A DNA stretch of 64,000 bases from positions 57,545,085 through 57,609,084 of the forward strand of contig NC_092861.1 of the NCBI RefSeq assembly GCF_032062135.1, in the 5' to 3' direction. Under the pieces are notes generated by a model. It was not told where the DNA came from. It saw only the letters and a list, made by a program, of their open reading frames with translations, and ran no database searches. Below, in pieces: positions 45,256 to 59,205 of this stretch. The position numbers and the translations under genes were made by a program. Each line of letters starts with the position of its first letter. Within the stretch, counting starts at the first letter, position 1. The DNA comes from Pyxicephalus adspersus. Its lineage: Eukaryota; Chordata; Amphibia; Anura; Pyxicephalidae.

Positions 45256-48200
45256 GTAAAGCTTCCCCCAGCACATCAATAAAGCTCCAACACAATGCAT
45301 TCATACAATGACCTACCACCAAGACATGGAAGTAGGTAGTTTTTATTGACCATAGATATGGGCTTGGAAAAGATGACATTATATCTTTATATAAATGGTA
45401 ACCCAGTTCCTGGTGCCGCACTGTACACATCATTTATTCAGACATTTCTGGTAAAACATGTATGCAATATTTAATTTTTATTTTTACAGTGCCAGTGCCT
45501 GTGATAGGACTGTGAGCATCAATGACCCATAGGAGGATGAGAATCACAACACACAGAATCACCCATCACTATTAGTAGATGTTTTGATGCCCTCTATGGA
45601 TTACAGGCTTCATAAAATAACAATTTATTATATCATTTCTGATGTATACCAGACTTGTGTAGTGTAGTACAGGCTGGTGTGTTGTTTGTGTTTTCTTGTT
45701 ATGTGTAACACCTCTGATTGTTATGTGTTTACTATTGTGCTCTGGAAGCTGAGGCTTTGAATTCTTACCTCGTTGCCCTGAGGTTACTATAGCAACTCTT
45801 CAGCTGCCGATTATTGGTTGGATGCTGCTCTTTGCTGTGACAGCCAATTGGAATACATTTTAAATTGGGGGCTGACAAATGCTGCTTAGTATTAACTCTT
45901 TGCTGCAAGGAAGTTCAGCTTTTCTATGCCAATTACTTGTTTCTATGGGAGACGGCTCCCCCACCTTTTATATTATAAAATTGAGATGTCTGTTCTGAAA
46001 TAAGTGTTTCTGTTACAAGAATTATTTTCAGTACAAGATATAAGGTGTACCTATTATATGTTCTTAGGAATACTTACAATATATAGCTGCAGAATAATTG
46101 GTGTCTGCTTAAATAATGATTTCAAAAAGGGCAAAGGGGAGGTAAATCTGTAATACATCAGCACTGAGTAACTTTCTTTACAACATAAACAAATTCATAA
46201 ACTTGTGTACTTGTTTCATCCGGATGTTATGGGCATTTTGCAGTTGTTATTGATATTAAACTGGTATATATTATTATATATAGCAATTCCCAACCTGATT
46301 TACGATTGTCCACTAAAATAATAATATGTACTCCTAGACTGTAAGCTCTTCGGGGCAGGGTCCTCTCCCCCTGTGTCACTGTCCTTTATTTATTGTACAG
46401 AGTTGCGTAATATGTTGGCGCTATATAAATACTGTTTAATAATAATTTATTTTTTAATATTGGCAGCTGCTGTGATAATAAATCCACATGTGAGGATGTA
46501 AATTGTACAACACAACATCCAGACTACTGATCCACTGTATGTAATCATCTCATATCTGTCATTGTCAAGCTGTACCTCATGGATCTGTGTTTAGCTTTTT
46601 ATCGATTATACGATTAAAGCACATCTCTAATTCCTTTGAAAATATATTTAAAAGGTAACACTGCATACAAAGTACTATAAAATGCCACATATTCACACTT
46701 AAAATTTAAGATGGAGGAAATGCATACATATTCTCCTTCTCTGTACAGTAGGACCTAATCCAACATCTTTGCTAATACTGATTTTGAGGAAGACATTATT
46801 TCCATAGGATGTTGAGATTTCCTTGATAGCTATATGCAAAGGGCCAAATCGCATGCTGCAGAAGTACAGATACACTAAACAAACTTTAATTTAGAATATG
46901 ATTTTTGTAGGTGTGCTACTTTCTTTGAAACCTGCTTTGTGGATTGTGGTGGTCCTCCTGTGGTTAACACCTTGAAGGATTGGTTAGATTGCATTGAGAT
47001 ATTCCCACAAATGTAAAATTCTGAACCAATCTGAAAGCCTTTTTTTCAATCTTCCTGAAGGGCCCAGTCCTCACCTAAATACATTATTGAATGGATAGAT
47101 TGGGACAGGGCCAGGCCTGTACACCTTCCCCTTGCTGCAACTACCAGAACTCAGCTGTGGTCCATTTAAGGTATTTTTTGCAACTCATAAGATTTAATTT
47201 TTCTGAATTTATTCCGTAAGTTGCAGTTTTTCATATTGCAGTGCGTATATACCTCTTGGCCTTCCGTAGAAAAGATTAGCAAAGGAGAACTAAGCAAATT
47301 GATGGCACTGATGCTGGTAGTGGTAGTGGAGTGCTAAATTGTAACTCCTCCAGGTGACAGTAAATGGCAGAACAATAAAAGTGTCATTCTACTGGATGAG
47401 CACCAGTGGAAGTAGATCCAAGAGGAGGCTGCAGACAACACTGCAGTGTAAAGAGGGTAAAAAGGAGAGCTTGTTTTTTTATTACAGATCAGCTGATATG
47501 ATCATCATTTTTTATGAATGATCTCCAGTCAATATTACAATGCTACAATATTTATAAAAGGTCCATCTGCATGATAGCCATTTTACAGATTGCAAGATAG
47601 TGTTCTCTACTCTGATAGTGGAGAACACCATAAGCTACAATAGAAATCAGCGGTGTCTGTGACTAATCAACACTTTTGACATGACTGACACTTTGTAAAA
47701 GTGGCAATCACAGCTGCAATAAAACTAAATAGGCCATAAATGTCTTTTTATGAAATGGTGATCAGTTACCTCATTCAAGTGCAGTAGGGCAATCAAAGCA
47801 CTGGTGGTAGCCTCACAAAATCTGATATCCTTTTTATAAATGTGGCGATCAAATGTAAAAATATCACATTAATTACTGAGGGTCTTCCTGTAATCTGATC
47901 AAAGAGCAGCTCACTTCTTCCCTCTGGTGAACTTCCATTCTGTGCTCTGCAGTTCATCATCAGCCTCACACTTCATGCTGTGAAGTTGTTCACATAGATA
48001 ATTACAGCCATACTAACAATCAAGCTTATATCTGCAAATATATGTTTGGCTTAAAAAAGTGGGTAAGTTGAAATACAGAGTTACCCGCTACAAAACTAAT
48101 CTTTCCAAGACAGTTTCTAATCTAGACACTATATTCAGGTTCTCACTATTCCAAACTACAATTTTGGTTGAGCTGTAATTCAATAAAAAAAACAACAACT

Positions 48201-50166
48201 CACATTAATGGGGTTATTTTTGTCCTATGTTTGACTAACAGTCATACACAATTATGTAGATATCAATGAGCTGTTTAATACGTACCTCACCAGGATGGCA
48301 GTGCCTTAAATATTGTTCTCCAATTGCTCCAGCAATTGCAGAATCCTGAGCCTCTGGCACAATTTTGGGTTCCTGGACCACTGCTGTATGTGTAGTTGCA
48401 TTTATTTCATGTTTGTAATTAGGTTAGGGCCAGGTGAAGAAAGTCCTGTGCCAAGTCAAGCATAGCCAAAATTGTATCAGATGCTGAAGACTCCCTAGAC
48501 CTGGCACTCCATGTATTTGAATGTGTTTTGCAGTTCCTGCTTCTGTTGTAAAGCTGTGTACATTCATTCTAGTGGAAGATGTGCATGCTGGAAAAAAATA
48601 CTGATATGTGCCCAGAGCTTTGAAATAAAGCACAGACAAGACAAATCATCTGTAACAGATCCTAAGATATGACATGAACTCCCAGTAAATAAAAACTAGA
48701 CCAGTTCAGTCACCTTTCAGTTTTATCTAACAAAGCTTCTGTTAGTGAGCCCAGGAATGGCTTTATTTAGAAGTATGCAAATCAAGGACTAAGCGATGAA
48801 AGTTACAAAAGGGAAGCCAGTTATTACTCAGTAAACCAGTTATAACCACAATGCATTTCAAGTCAGCCTGTGATGAATCCATGCTTTGGCTGGGTAAGTG
48901 AAGCAGATTCATACTGTCACTATAACACAAACCATAGTCATACTGCGATTTACAAATAACTGTCCATAATGATGTTTTTTGCTAGTTTTTTATATACCCG
49001 TGTTAATTAAAAAATCCTTCCAAATTAGTACTAGTTAGTAATTACCTGAGTGCTTAGACAGCTTCCAGACTGCAAAAATCCTGAATACCTTTTTTATTCA
49101 TAAAAAAGTTTTTATTCTATTTTTTGCATGCCTAAATCATATTAAAAAAATCTGAAATATTTAAAATAATAAAATAAATATACCATGTTCACCTATCTGC
49201 ACATATTGCTGTGTTCACTAATGTATGGACACACAGAATTTATTAGGTTGTCTTTATTGGATTATTGGGTAATACGTTTTCTGGGTTATCTAACCAGTCC
49301 CTAGTCAGATTTGTCCAATAGCTTTGTCTCAATCTAGCCATGCAGTGTTTTGATTTTTTAGACAATCCATTTAATAAAAATGTTGAATCAATCCAAACCT
49401 CACTTTTTTTTAAATAATATTTGGACAGAAAAACATTTGGAAATTAAATGGGCAAAACATTTTTTTAAGTATTGAATTTATAGTATTGAAATGAACCACT
49501 TATTAAATTATGATGATTTTTATGATTTCATATAAAAATAAAACTATTGTAACTTTATCCAACAAGCAGATGGTGTATCAAATACTTGTAGTAAATCCCA
49601 AGGAATTATTTCATATTACTTTGAGAAAATGTTGCCTAGTGTATGCAAAGCACTGTTGTACTGTGCATTTCATCATTGCCTTGTAGATCAGGAAAGATTA
49701 TCCTGTTTTTGGCCTTCTTGTTCTTACCCTCCCTTTTCTATAGCCAGCTTGTAGCTCTGCCTGAACAGAGAAAGTACAGATTCAATTTAAAGCTTTAGGG
49801 ATTCTTCTATATGAATATTTCTGAAGCTTCATGTTCATTTTTTACAGACATGCTACAGCAAGTGAAATTTTAGTTTCCATTACATTGGCATTAAATGATT
49901 GCAGTCACAGTGAACTATTTCTATACCTACTATTTAAATAATGCAGTGGGAAAGAGCAGCACAACCTCATGGCAGGTGCACATTAACATTTACAGAAATA
50001 CAGGCAGGATGTGTAAAACATATCCTCACAACAGCACAGTATGTGCTTATTAAGTGTATTTTTCATATACTTGTACCAACGAGGTTTCATATGCAGCCTT
50101 CCTGGCCTTGGCACATTGCTTTGCTTTATCTAGATGTTGTTTTGCTTGCTTGATGTATTATACATT
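45256..50166 (+). other. tnk2: tnk2 intron
   Basis: AT-rich intron following the alternative first exon. A repeat lies at 46333-46445. I see no exon, RNA gene or large transposon. Confidence 0.7.
46333..46445. repeat. Short interspersed repeat, second copy
   Basis: GACTGTAAGCTCTTCGGGGC...CTCTCCCCCTGTGTCACTGTCC...AATATGTTGGCGCTATATAAATACTG. Same family as 27884-28005. Confidence 0.8.
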
Positions 50167-50308
50167 GGGCCTGATTTATTAAAGCTCTCCAAGGCTGAAG
50201 AGTATTCATTTTCATCAGTGAACCTGGGTGATCCAGCAAATCTGGATCCAGTCCAGGACTGGTAACATTTGCAAATAGCAAATTACTTTTAAGAAATCCA
50301 TTCCAGGT
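50167..50308. mobile_element. Half copy of the GGGCCTGATTTATTAAAG MITE, copy 3
   Basis: Intact left arm (GGGCCTGATTTATTAAAGCT, then CTCCAAGGCTGAAGAG, GGGTGATCCAGCAAATCTGG, up to AATCCATTCCAGGTATG). The right arm is replaced by an (AT)n/(GT)n tract at about 50313-50360. Confidence 0.8.
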
Positions 50309-50312
50309 ATGT

Positions 50313-50360
50313 GTATATATATATATATATATATATACATGTGTTTGTGTGTGTGTATGT
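50313..50360. repeat. (TA)n followed by (GT)n microsatellite
   Basis: TA units to about 50338, then a TG-rich stretch. Confidence 0.9.
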
Positions 50361-50864
50361 ATTTCTTTGCTTCCCTTACATGCCTGCATTCAGGTATGCT
50401 CAGAATATAAAGAAGCTCCTCAGCTGCCCTCCCCCACATATATTATTTAACCCTTCCTTCTTCAGTCATGGAAGACTGTCCTTCACCACTTACATTATAT
50501 ACACAACCTAAAAATGCCTTCAGTTTTAATGGATTACACTGGGGAACACCATTTTTGTTGAGTTAGATCTTACACTTGTTTTTTTTTTTTACTAATTTTT
50601 AGGTAGTGAATCCAGAAATTACCCCAGTTTTTTGCTGTCACATCCAGTTTTTATGATACAGGGAATCCTCCATTTTTATCAAAAAACATACAAATTTTAC
50701 ACACAATGAAAAAATAACAAAATAATAACTTGAATGTACTGTTTCCTTAAATTTATTTTGTTCATACAAAGGATTTATTGTTACTCTATGACATTTTTTT
50801 TACATTAAAACATTTGAAAATTAATTCTGGTAAACTGTTATGGTAAAAATGTACGCTTATTTAT

Positions 50865-52520
50865 GCTTGTTCAGTGTCTGGACAATCCCGCCGGATGCTT
50901 CAATAATAGTCAGCCATCATATGTACACCCCATCTACCCTGATACCGTCCTTCCATGACCTTGAAATCTTGGTGGAATCGTTCACCTTGCTTATTACTGA
51001 CTGCACCAAGGTTTTCCGGGAAGTTAGAAAGATGGCTTTGCAAAAAATACACCTTGATGCTCATATTGCAACCAAGCATTTTGTAGCTCTCCAAGAGTTT
51101 CTGAACAATTTCTGTGTAATTATTTGCCCGTGTGTTTCCAAGAAAGTCCTTGACAATGGCTTTGAATGATAACCAAGCATTCTTTTCGACTTCTGACATT
51201 GTCCTGATGAAATGTTCATCTTTGATGAGCTGCCGAATCTGTGGACCATCAAACACACCAGCCTTTATTTTTTCAAATGACAGGCTAGGAAATGCCAAAA
51301 TGAGGTACTTGATACAGTCTCCTTCAGTCGGCAAAGCTTTAACGAACTGCTTCATCAGACCCAGTTTCATGTTCAGAGTTGGGAATATAATATTATTTCT
51401 ATCAACAAGTGGCTCATGTAGAATGTTTATATCACCTGGTTTTATGGCAGGTCTTGGAGGCCAATTCCTTTCCACCCATTGCCTCTCATGAGCTCTGCTT
51501 TCCCACATGCACAGATAACAGGGATACTTGGTGTATCCGCTTTGCTGACCAAGAAGGAAGCATACCATTTTAAGGTCAACACAGATGACCCAATTGTGTT
51601 AGTTCTATTGCAACAACCTAATGACTCTTAATGTCTGCATATTCTTCACAAAGAGAAACTGAATGGCCAATTGGGACTGACCCATATATATTGCCATTGT
51701 AAAGCAGGACACATTTTAAGGTCTGCTTTGAGATATCGATGAATAGTCGCCATTCAGTTGAGTTATAAATTGGAATTCCCAATTACTCCATGTAAACCAG
51801 GTATGTTATGGCAATATACAAAGCCACTGTCAGTTCTAAAGTACTGCAGAAATGCAATTTCTCTGGTTCGAAAGTACGATACCATCGTTCCTTTTTCAAG
51901 TAAGTTTTTCTTGCGCAGTCTTGATGCTAGGAGTTCTGAAGCCTTCTTCGATAGTCCCAAATCACTCAACTCATGCTGATCAAATCCCTTACGGACAGAG
52001 TCCTCTTCAATTTCAAACTCTTCATCATTGTTGTCACCTAGTTCATCACCATATTCATGTTCTTCAAGAGAGGGTAGTGTAACGAAAACCGGCAATGGGA
52101 TTTCATCTGAATGAGCCACTGGGCGTATAGCGGATGGTAGACCAGGATACTCCGTTACATTTATTTTTCCTGTTATATCCTGAAGTTTTGACTATACAAA
52201 AGTAACAGTCACTGAAATGATCTCCTGGCTCTCACCAAACCATAGGTATACGAAATGGCATCTTATCACATGTTCCCCTTGTCCACATCTGTAAACCCTT
52301 GACACACAGTTTGCACACCTTATGAGGGGCCCCAGACTTATCGTGATCATCAAGTTTAACTTTGAAATATGCCGAATAGGCTTGCTCTACAAATGTGCTG
52401 ATGCTCGCCCTTTGACTGGGAATGGTGAAACTGCCACAGATATACCAAATGAATCCGGGTTGTTTACAACGAGAAAAAGCAGAACCAGACATGGAAGATC
52501 TGAAAGAAAGGAAATACTTG
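50865..52520 (-). pseudogene. Broken copy of a multicopy zinc-motif gene family (GERFHQD family, transposon-like)
   Basis: Minus-strand intronless reading in pieces. From 52506: YICGSFTIPSQRA, APHKVCKLCVKGL, MPFRIPMVW, then TGA where an Arg (CGA) is expected, DCYFC, HSDEIPLPVF (52119), LSKKASELLASRL, LVYC-like VYCHNIPGL, a frameshift near 51775, EWRLFIDISKQTLKCVLL, a stop in ...DIKSH*, then 51568 onward: FLLGQQSGYTKYPCYLCMWE, LGLMKQFVKALP, FDGPQIRQLIKDE, GCNMSIKVYFLQSHL, ENLGAVSNKQGERFHQD, MADYY, TGA for the expected Trp, end TAA near 50865. I know close relatives as multicopy uncharacterised genes in arthropods, fish and frogs; paired Cys-x2-Cys motifs suggest zinc binding. Function is unknown. 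At least three nonsense changes and two frameshifts; no terminal repeats found. Confidence 0.8.
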
Positions 52521-52559
52521 AGTGAGTAGAAAAATACATTTTGCTTATTCACTACGTGA

Positions 52560-54640
52560 CCACACTGTCTTCTTGTGTGTAAATGAATAGCCTATACAAA
52601 TCCACGCTACAGTAATCGCATTAATATAAGCGGTAGAGAAAAAACTGTGACGTGATAGGCGAAAACTAACTACAGTTTCAGAATCAGCATACCTATTTTG
52701 GTGTAAATAAGCTTAAAAATTTAAGTCAACAAGAATTTTTTTCGAAATTGTTCCCCTGTGTTATTTACAGTATGGGTAAAAGTGGTCTATTTTTTTTTCT
52801 AGCCATTCACAGATCATTTAACAGACAAAACCAAGTATTTAGACCTAGCTTGTCAGTTAACAGCACTTGGATGCATCATCTACTCACTTGTGCAGTTCAT
52901 ATACGTTCAGATTACTAAATGGGCATAATTAATACTTAACTAATGAGGGAATTTGACAGGAATGTCCAGTGCCTAGATTATTTAGATTTGTCTGTACACA
53001 CATATGTCCATTTCCAAGTGTAAACCTGTGTTAGGTCAGTCAATTGTTTCACTCATTGCTAGCTGCTCCTTTTGTTTTTTATTTATATACTACAAACATA
53101 GTACAAAGCACTGTAAATACAGATATATTTCTTCTGTATGACAGACTAAACAAGTGCCAAATCAATTTCAACCTACTATTCACACACCTCATAGAGAACA
53201 CAAAAATCTTTTTTTTCCTTTTCTGATTCTGCAGAATGCACTTTAATTTGTCTCACATACTACTTCTTCCAGACATTACAGCTCACAATGGGAAGTTTGT
53301 AGCAGCTAAGGCAATGCTGTCAATCCAGAGAACAGTGGGCAGGATTGGGTATGGGCAGGTGCTGACTGATGAGCAGTGACAGCCATGCAGCTAGCCATTC
53401 CCCCTGTAACATTTCCCATCTCATCATAATGAACAGACAGTATGATAGTCACAACTCTGGTCTGAATTCAGTATCAGTTCTGTGTCATTGTCACACCATC
53501 ACAGGAAGCTGCATTAGGTGGATTACAGTGGCAGGATCCTCAGATATTTGGGGATTATTGCTAAGGGGAAAGTTCAGAATCAGATATAATTAGGTGCTGT
53601 GCCACAAGTATTTTATTGGGGTTCTATTGTTCTACTATATTATGAATTCAAAATGTATTTTCTTGCATGTAGAGGAAGCAGATACATGTAATGAACATGT
53701 TTTATTGTCCATAATTAAAAAATTGTCAAAAGACAAATGCTGTTTAAATACAGTCACTATTTTGCAGGTGGTTTCTAGCTTTGTAGCCGATTCCTCTAGG
53801 AAATATTTATAGTACTTGGATAACTTATTCTGTGTCAGTGATCATTTCATTTTAATGATCACATACTGGTTTTTAGCAAGGTGTGAATGTCAAGCAGCAG
53901 TGGTCTTTGGTCAGGGGATTACCAACCGCACATGTTGGTCTGTGTTAGGTTTGGCCTTGTATGTAGCAGCCTTTTTGTGAAACATGCCTGTTACATTTTA
54001 ATGCAGTTTGGTGACATTACAATGATGTGAGTGTTGAATATGAGGTTTAGATTATATTTAAATCCTAACTCGAGCCAAAATGTATTGTTGTATTATATAC
54101 TGTGTTATGAAGCCGAGAGAGTTAACTTTTCATCAGGTTTTATTTCTGTAAACCCATTGGGGAGATTTTTTTCTCACTTCCTGTCCCTGGGATGCCTTTA
54201 CTTGAAAGTATGGGTGTGGTGTCACCACAAGCGGATGGCAGAGAACAGACCTATAGTCTTAACTGTTCCTCGTGTGTTTGATTTATTTGTATGTAAAATT
54301 TATGTGTTTTTGTTTGTGTTCCTGTTACATTTTCAATCACTTCCTACCCTGACAGATGGCCTTTAAGTCTGGCTCACAGTTTGAGAAAGTTTGGTGAACT
54401 CTCATCATTAAAAGTGGGGGTTGGGTTGGTTTCTTCTTTTGCTATAGATGGTGAATGACATAATTTTCCTTTACACTTATTTTTATCATCGGTATGGTTA
54501 TTTAAGGCTAGAAAATACTTATTTTACTTTAGTCTTTGAAATTCCTCAAGTCCTGAATTCTCGTTTGATAGGCATTATATGTGCACACTTGTAGTTGCCA
54601 TATATTCCCTGGTAAATGGTGTGTAAGCCTTAGGACACTA
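52560..54640 (+). other. tnk2: tnk2 intron DNA
   Basis: AT-rich. 53260-53560 is more balanced in composition and could be a conserved regulatory block, which cannot be judged without other species. No gene is seen. Confidence 0.5.
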
Positions 54641-54949
54641 AGGCTATGTACACACGTGCAATAATTGTTGGAAAGGATCTTTCATGATCCTTTCCAATGA
54701 CAAACGACTGCAAGACGCATGAACAAGTGTTGTACATACAACGCCGTTCTGCTCTATGGAGAGGGGAGGGGGAAAAGGAAATAGCGGCACCCCGCTTCGT
54801 TCTCTCCCCTTCATTTTCATTAGCGATCGTTCGTCGTCTATGGATCTGCCAGGAAGGTCGATCGGATGACGAGCGCTGCACACACGCCGGATTCTCTGCC
54901 GATATCAGCCCTAAGCTGATTATCAGACGAGAACCAGTGTATGTAGCCC
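54641..54949. mobile_element. CGATCG-type MITE, copy 3
   Basis: Left end AGGCTATGTACACACGTGCA with inner hairpin GGAAAGGATC-TTTCAT-GATCCTTTCC as in copy 1. The right part GCTGCACACACGCCGGATTC...GATTATCAGACGAGA is parallel to copy 1. The right end is eroded (GTGTATGTAGCC), and no clear target duplication remains. Confidence 0.82.
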
Positions 54950-55259
54950 AAGACATTGGTCAAGTGTTAGTGAGAAATTTGGAGAATTGGAAGGAGCATA
55001 AGTTTACTCTTCTTTAATTTGCTTTCGTTGTTTCATACTTTCCCCTTATCAACATGCTAATGGCATTTTTAAAAAGTCTTTCTTTTTTTAATACATATCC
55101 TATGCAATTTAGGCAGATTATGACAGGAGCAAGGGGCTTGCAGGGTGTTGTACATAGCTACCTGAAAACATCACAGAACCCTGTCTCAGTACTTCTTTCA
55201 ACAGCCATCAGATTCACCACAGACTAAACTAGCTAATCCCCACAAGTAATGTTCAGCCT

Positions 55260-55490
55260 CATGATTGAAAGATCTGAAATTCAATAAATGTAAAAGGAAG
55301 GCCAGGAACAGCCAGGGTAAGGAGGAAAGGGCTTTAAAATGTCACCCAGCCAGAAAATGAGGTGGACTTTATCTGACGTGCTGCAGCTTATAGTGTACAG
55401 TGAAATCAAGGTAAAAAATTGCAGTGATGGAGAGGAGCCAGTTCACCTGTGCAAGGCTGAAGTCATCTTTAAGGCCTTGTTCACACTATC
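55260..55490 (+). repeat. Interspersed repeat pair member
   Basis: Same family as 29130-29320: ATTGAAAGATCTGAAATTCA, GGCCAGGAACAGCC, AAGGGCTT. Confidence 0.6.
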
Positions 55491-55786
55491 TGTAGTTTTA
55501 GAAATAAAAGAAATGCATACAGTATTTATTGTATGTTTGCTTACACATTTACATGGCAATTTTTTGCACAATCATAAATGTGATCATAATGCAGGCATTA
55601 AGGGAGGGTAATTAAAATGTAACCCAGAAGTCCTCCTGGAAGTTAAATAAATCATTGAAACACATCTAAACACAAATTGAATAGCAACTAAATGTGGGTC
55701 AGAAGCAGCAAAAACGGTTCATCCTTTGTGATTCCACAGTAATTTGTATTGTAGTGACTTGGTGGGATGTATATAGGAGAATACAA

Positions 55787-55802
55787 GGGGGGGGGGGGGG
55801 GG
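55787..55802. repeat. G16 homopolymer
   Basis: Uninterrupted G run. Confidence 0.95.
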
Positions 55803-58139
55803 TATAGATCTGCTTTAGGCACCCTCATGAGGTTCATCAAAGCTTATACATAATTATTGGTATTATATTTCCAGGTCAGCTCACACAAAGTGACAAGGAT
55901 GCTGAATTTCTGGCAAGGTCAACAGGTATTTCTGTACTTGCTAAAATGTTCTAAGCCTAAAAAAAACCTAATGCAACCACCACACCTAAAGGCTGCAATT
56001 TAAGTTGGATTTGTAACTTATTCAATATTTAGATTCATGTATAATAAAAGTTACCACAATTTGTATTTGTGCTTAATCATCAGCAGCTACTTGGTTGATG
56101 TACATTAACCAGATGTGATTGGGTTAAGAACATATTTGTTTTTTAGGATTTGTCATAGGCATATGCTAAAAGTCTCGTGTACATGAAATAAGTAGGGACA
56201 CCTGCAAAGTGCATGAGTGCTGGTTTTGTGTTGGTTGAATAACACTTGTCATTTGTTGTTGGAACTGAATCTGAGAACACGGGAGAGTGGTCACTGGAAA
56301 GGTATTTCCTTTTTAAGATCTGTTCAGTGTTAATGTCCTACTTATGCCTTTATGAACAGCCGTGTTATATGGATAGTAGATTCATTAGTATGTTATTTTG
56401 TTGGTGAATGTGTTTTTCTAATATACCCTCACAATACCTACATACAATGTGTATACAACACTAATCCTAATATGGTCCTGGTACGGCTAACCCTTGTTTT
56501 TTCATGTCCTCTGCTTATGATGGTAATATATATCTATATTATAATATATATACATACCATTGGTAATATTGATTTTGCATTGTTTGTGATCCCCCCCCCT
56601 TGTACTGTTTAATGTTTTATCTGTGCTTTACAAAGTGCGTTAGATAACAACAGTACTGAAATGCAGAAACCACCATATACTGCTATTCTCCAAGTTGCCC
56701 CCTTTCCCCCATATCCCAGGCCACGGTTGTATGCATATTGCAGATGACAGGCTCTCTTTATGATAGGTATATTACAGCATTAGCCCAGTGCAGCCCTATG
56801 AAATTAACCTACTGGAATGTTTATTGTATTGCAATAGCTGTGACATTCGTTAACATGAGTATCGTAGTTTTCAGAACAATAGGAGCTCTGTATGGCCATT
56901 GTTTGGCCTTTGCAGAGTATGTCTAAATCTGGAAAAAACTAATATCTAACTAATATCTAACTAATATCCTACTAATATCCTGTCCTTCCTGTGTGTATGT
57001 GTCTGTGTATGTATTTTGCATATGTGTGTAAGTCATGGTAAAGCAGTGACTGGATGAGAACATACTGTACACAGCATGGCTGGTTCTTAGTCTTAGTTAT
57101 CTTGAAGTAGTGCAGGAACAGCAGGTGATTCTGGTTGTCTGATGTAGAATATTAGCTATTTTTTTATTAGCAGCTCTCCTGATTTCAGAAATCCAGACTG
57201 AATTTTAATAAGATATTTTTAGTGCTTTAAAGCAATCTACCTTCAGAAGTAGTTTTAATTTAAATCCATGGTTAAGTATAGAGAAATAAAGGAATAAAGG
57301 CAAATTCTACCTAGTTTGCATCGATGATGTTTTACTAGTGCTGTATGAGAGTTGCTGTAATATTTCAGGGGTTAAATATCAGACTCTCCTGATAATATGG
57401 CAGTCTGAAGGACGTGTTTTGATAAATGAATTTCCGCTCCTATGTGAGAGTTTATGTTTAGCGTGGGAATGCCAGACTCTGTAAAAACTGCCACTTGGTA
57501 CACGGCCTACTATGTCTGCACACAGAATGAAAGGAATTGTACCTGCCTTGGATGTAATAGTGCAGAGAATTCCCGTATTTAGGCCATGGCCAAATATGGA
57601 GCTAGCATTAAATAACTTGGATTAATCCTTGGCGAAGGATCGGATCCCGTAATGTGCTTATACTACTTAGGACTGAGAAAGCAGAAATTAATGTCAGTGA
57701 AGGCTAAATGACCAAATCAACTCTCTGAGAATCACTAATTGACCTACTTTTTGCTGTTGTCTGTGGAAGACTACATGAATTTGTTTTAGTAGTGTGTTAG
57801 CTTTTATCAAGTTTTATACACTGCTAGATAGGTAACCCTTTTTCCCACATGCATAGTAAAGCTCTGGCAACAGTAGTGAAATAGAATGCTTTATTAGCTA
57901 AACATTGGACTGGGTGTTCATTGAGTTTTCATTTATCTTGGTTATAGTGAATTTGTCTTTCAGTGTCTATCGAATTTAGGTTCACCATTGAGATTAATCA
58001 ATTATTATGTCTATAGTGACTTGCACTGCACTACACACATGATACAAATAGTCCAGACTCCAGTGTGTAAGGTAGGGGGGGTCTTTAAATCAAATATATA
58101 CCAAGGAAAATTAAATATTGCTGCTCACCTTACTTACTG
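55803..58139 (+). other. tnk2: tnk2 intron DNA
   Basis: AT-rich with an 11-bp tandem repeat at 56938-56981. No gene is seen. Confidence 0.5.
56938..56981. repeat. 11-bp tandem repeat x4 (ACTAATATC(T/C)(A/T))
   Basis: Four consecutive units. The first pair ends TA, the second pair ends CT, as if two variants were each duplicated. Confidence 0.9.
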
Positions 58140-59205
58140 TATATATTGGAGTAAAAGCTGACTTTTTCAGCACCCACAATGTGCCATAAAAGTCACCCTC
58201 GGCTTATACTCCTGTCAGGTGCAGGGGTCCCTCCAGAAAAGCACCCCATCGGGCAGCCATGTCCAGCGTCCCTATGCAGCGGAAATATGCTGGCCCCAAA
58301 AGCCAGATGGGGTACGCCGGAGTTATTCCAGAGCCAAATTAAAAAGTACACAAAACATAAGAAAAATCCACCACCCTTGTAGTGTTGTCGTCCCCCGGGG
58401 TCCTGCTGGTCCCCCCAGCTCCTCTGGACACGTCTTCTTTCATCTGGCATCAGCCGCCGAATGCAGAGACGATATCTGGGGTTTCCCGGTCACGTCAGTG
58501 CGAGCGGGAGGAGCGGCGGGAAATTTAAATAATTTTGTATTAGATTCAATACAAAATAGCTGTATACAAAGAAACAATACAAAGAAATCCTTGTAAAATA
58601 TATATATATAATTATATTATATATATACTATTCATGCTACTGTACAGTTATATTACATGTTAAACTATTTGTTTGTTTTTTTTAACAGATTTTTGTGTTT
58701 TTTTATTTAAAGTTTATTAATAAATTTATTAAATGTTGGACATATTTGGGTGAGTTATGCCTAAGAATTATAGGGCTACAATGAAAAATAAATTTCCATG
58801 CAAAAAAATGTTAGGCCTTTTGCGTGGAAATAGGGAGAGAATTAGAACGCTAAGGGGGCTACAGTGGCTTCAGTGGTACCACTTTGTACCGTTTTCAGCC
58901 TCTTTTTCCAGACAGAATCATACCGCCAGGGAGGTTAAAGAGAATTTAGTGGTTAGGTACAGTAAGTAGTATACCTACCTAACCAGTAAATTCGCACTAT
59001 GGTATTTGTTTACTGTATTATGGCTGTAATAGCCGTATTATGCAATTTTATTAGTATTTATTTGGAATATTGAAACTTGCCAGTAGCTGCAGCATTTCCC
59101 ACCCTCGGCTTATACTTGAGTCAATCAATTTTTCCTGTTTTCCCAGGTAAAAATAGATACCTTGGCTTATACCGGTACTCGGATCGACTTATACTCGAGT
59201 ATATA
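58140..59205. mobile_element. DNA transposon with imperfect inverted ends and a nested repeat
   Basis: Left TATATATTGGAGTAAAAGCTGA pairs with the inverse of right TCGACTTATACTCGAGTATATA (17 of 22). The inner motif CACCCTCGGCTTATACT(C/T) occurs near both ends in the same orientation (58195 and 59100). Between about 58390 and 58938 lies a TTAA-ended repeat on the minus strand (58757-58938 matches 2277-2381; the GC-rich part resembles 11318-11400). No transposase is seen. Confidence 0.6.

Noticed and set aside
56938..56981. Four regularly spaced units considered as a CRISPR-like array
   Set aside because: Units are directly adjacent with no spacers and the genome is vertebrate. It is a simple tandem repeat.
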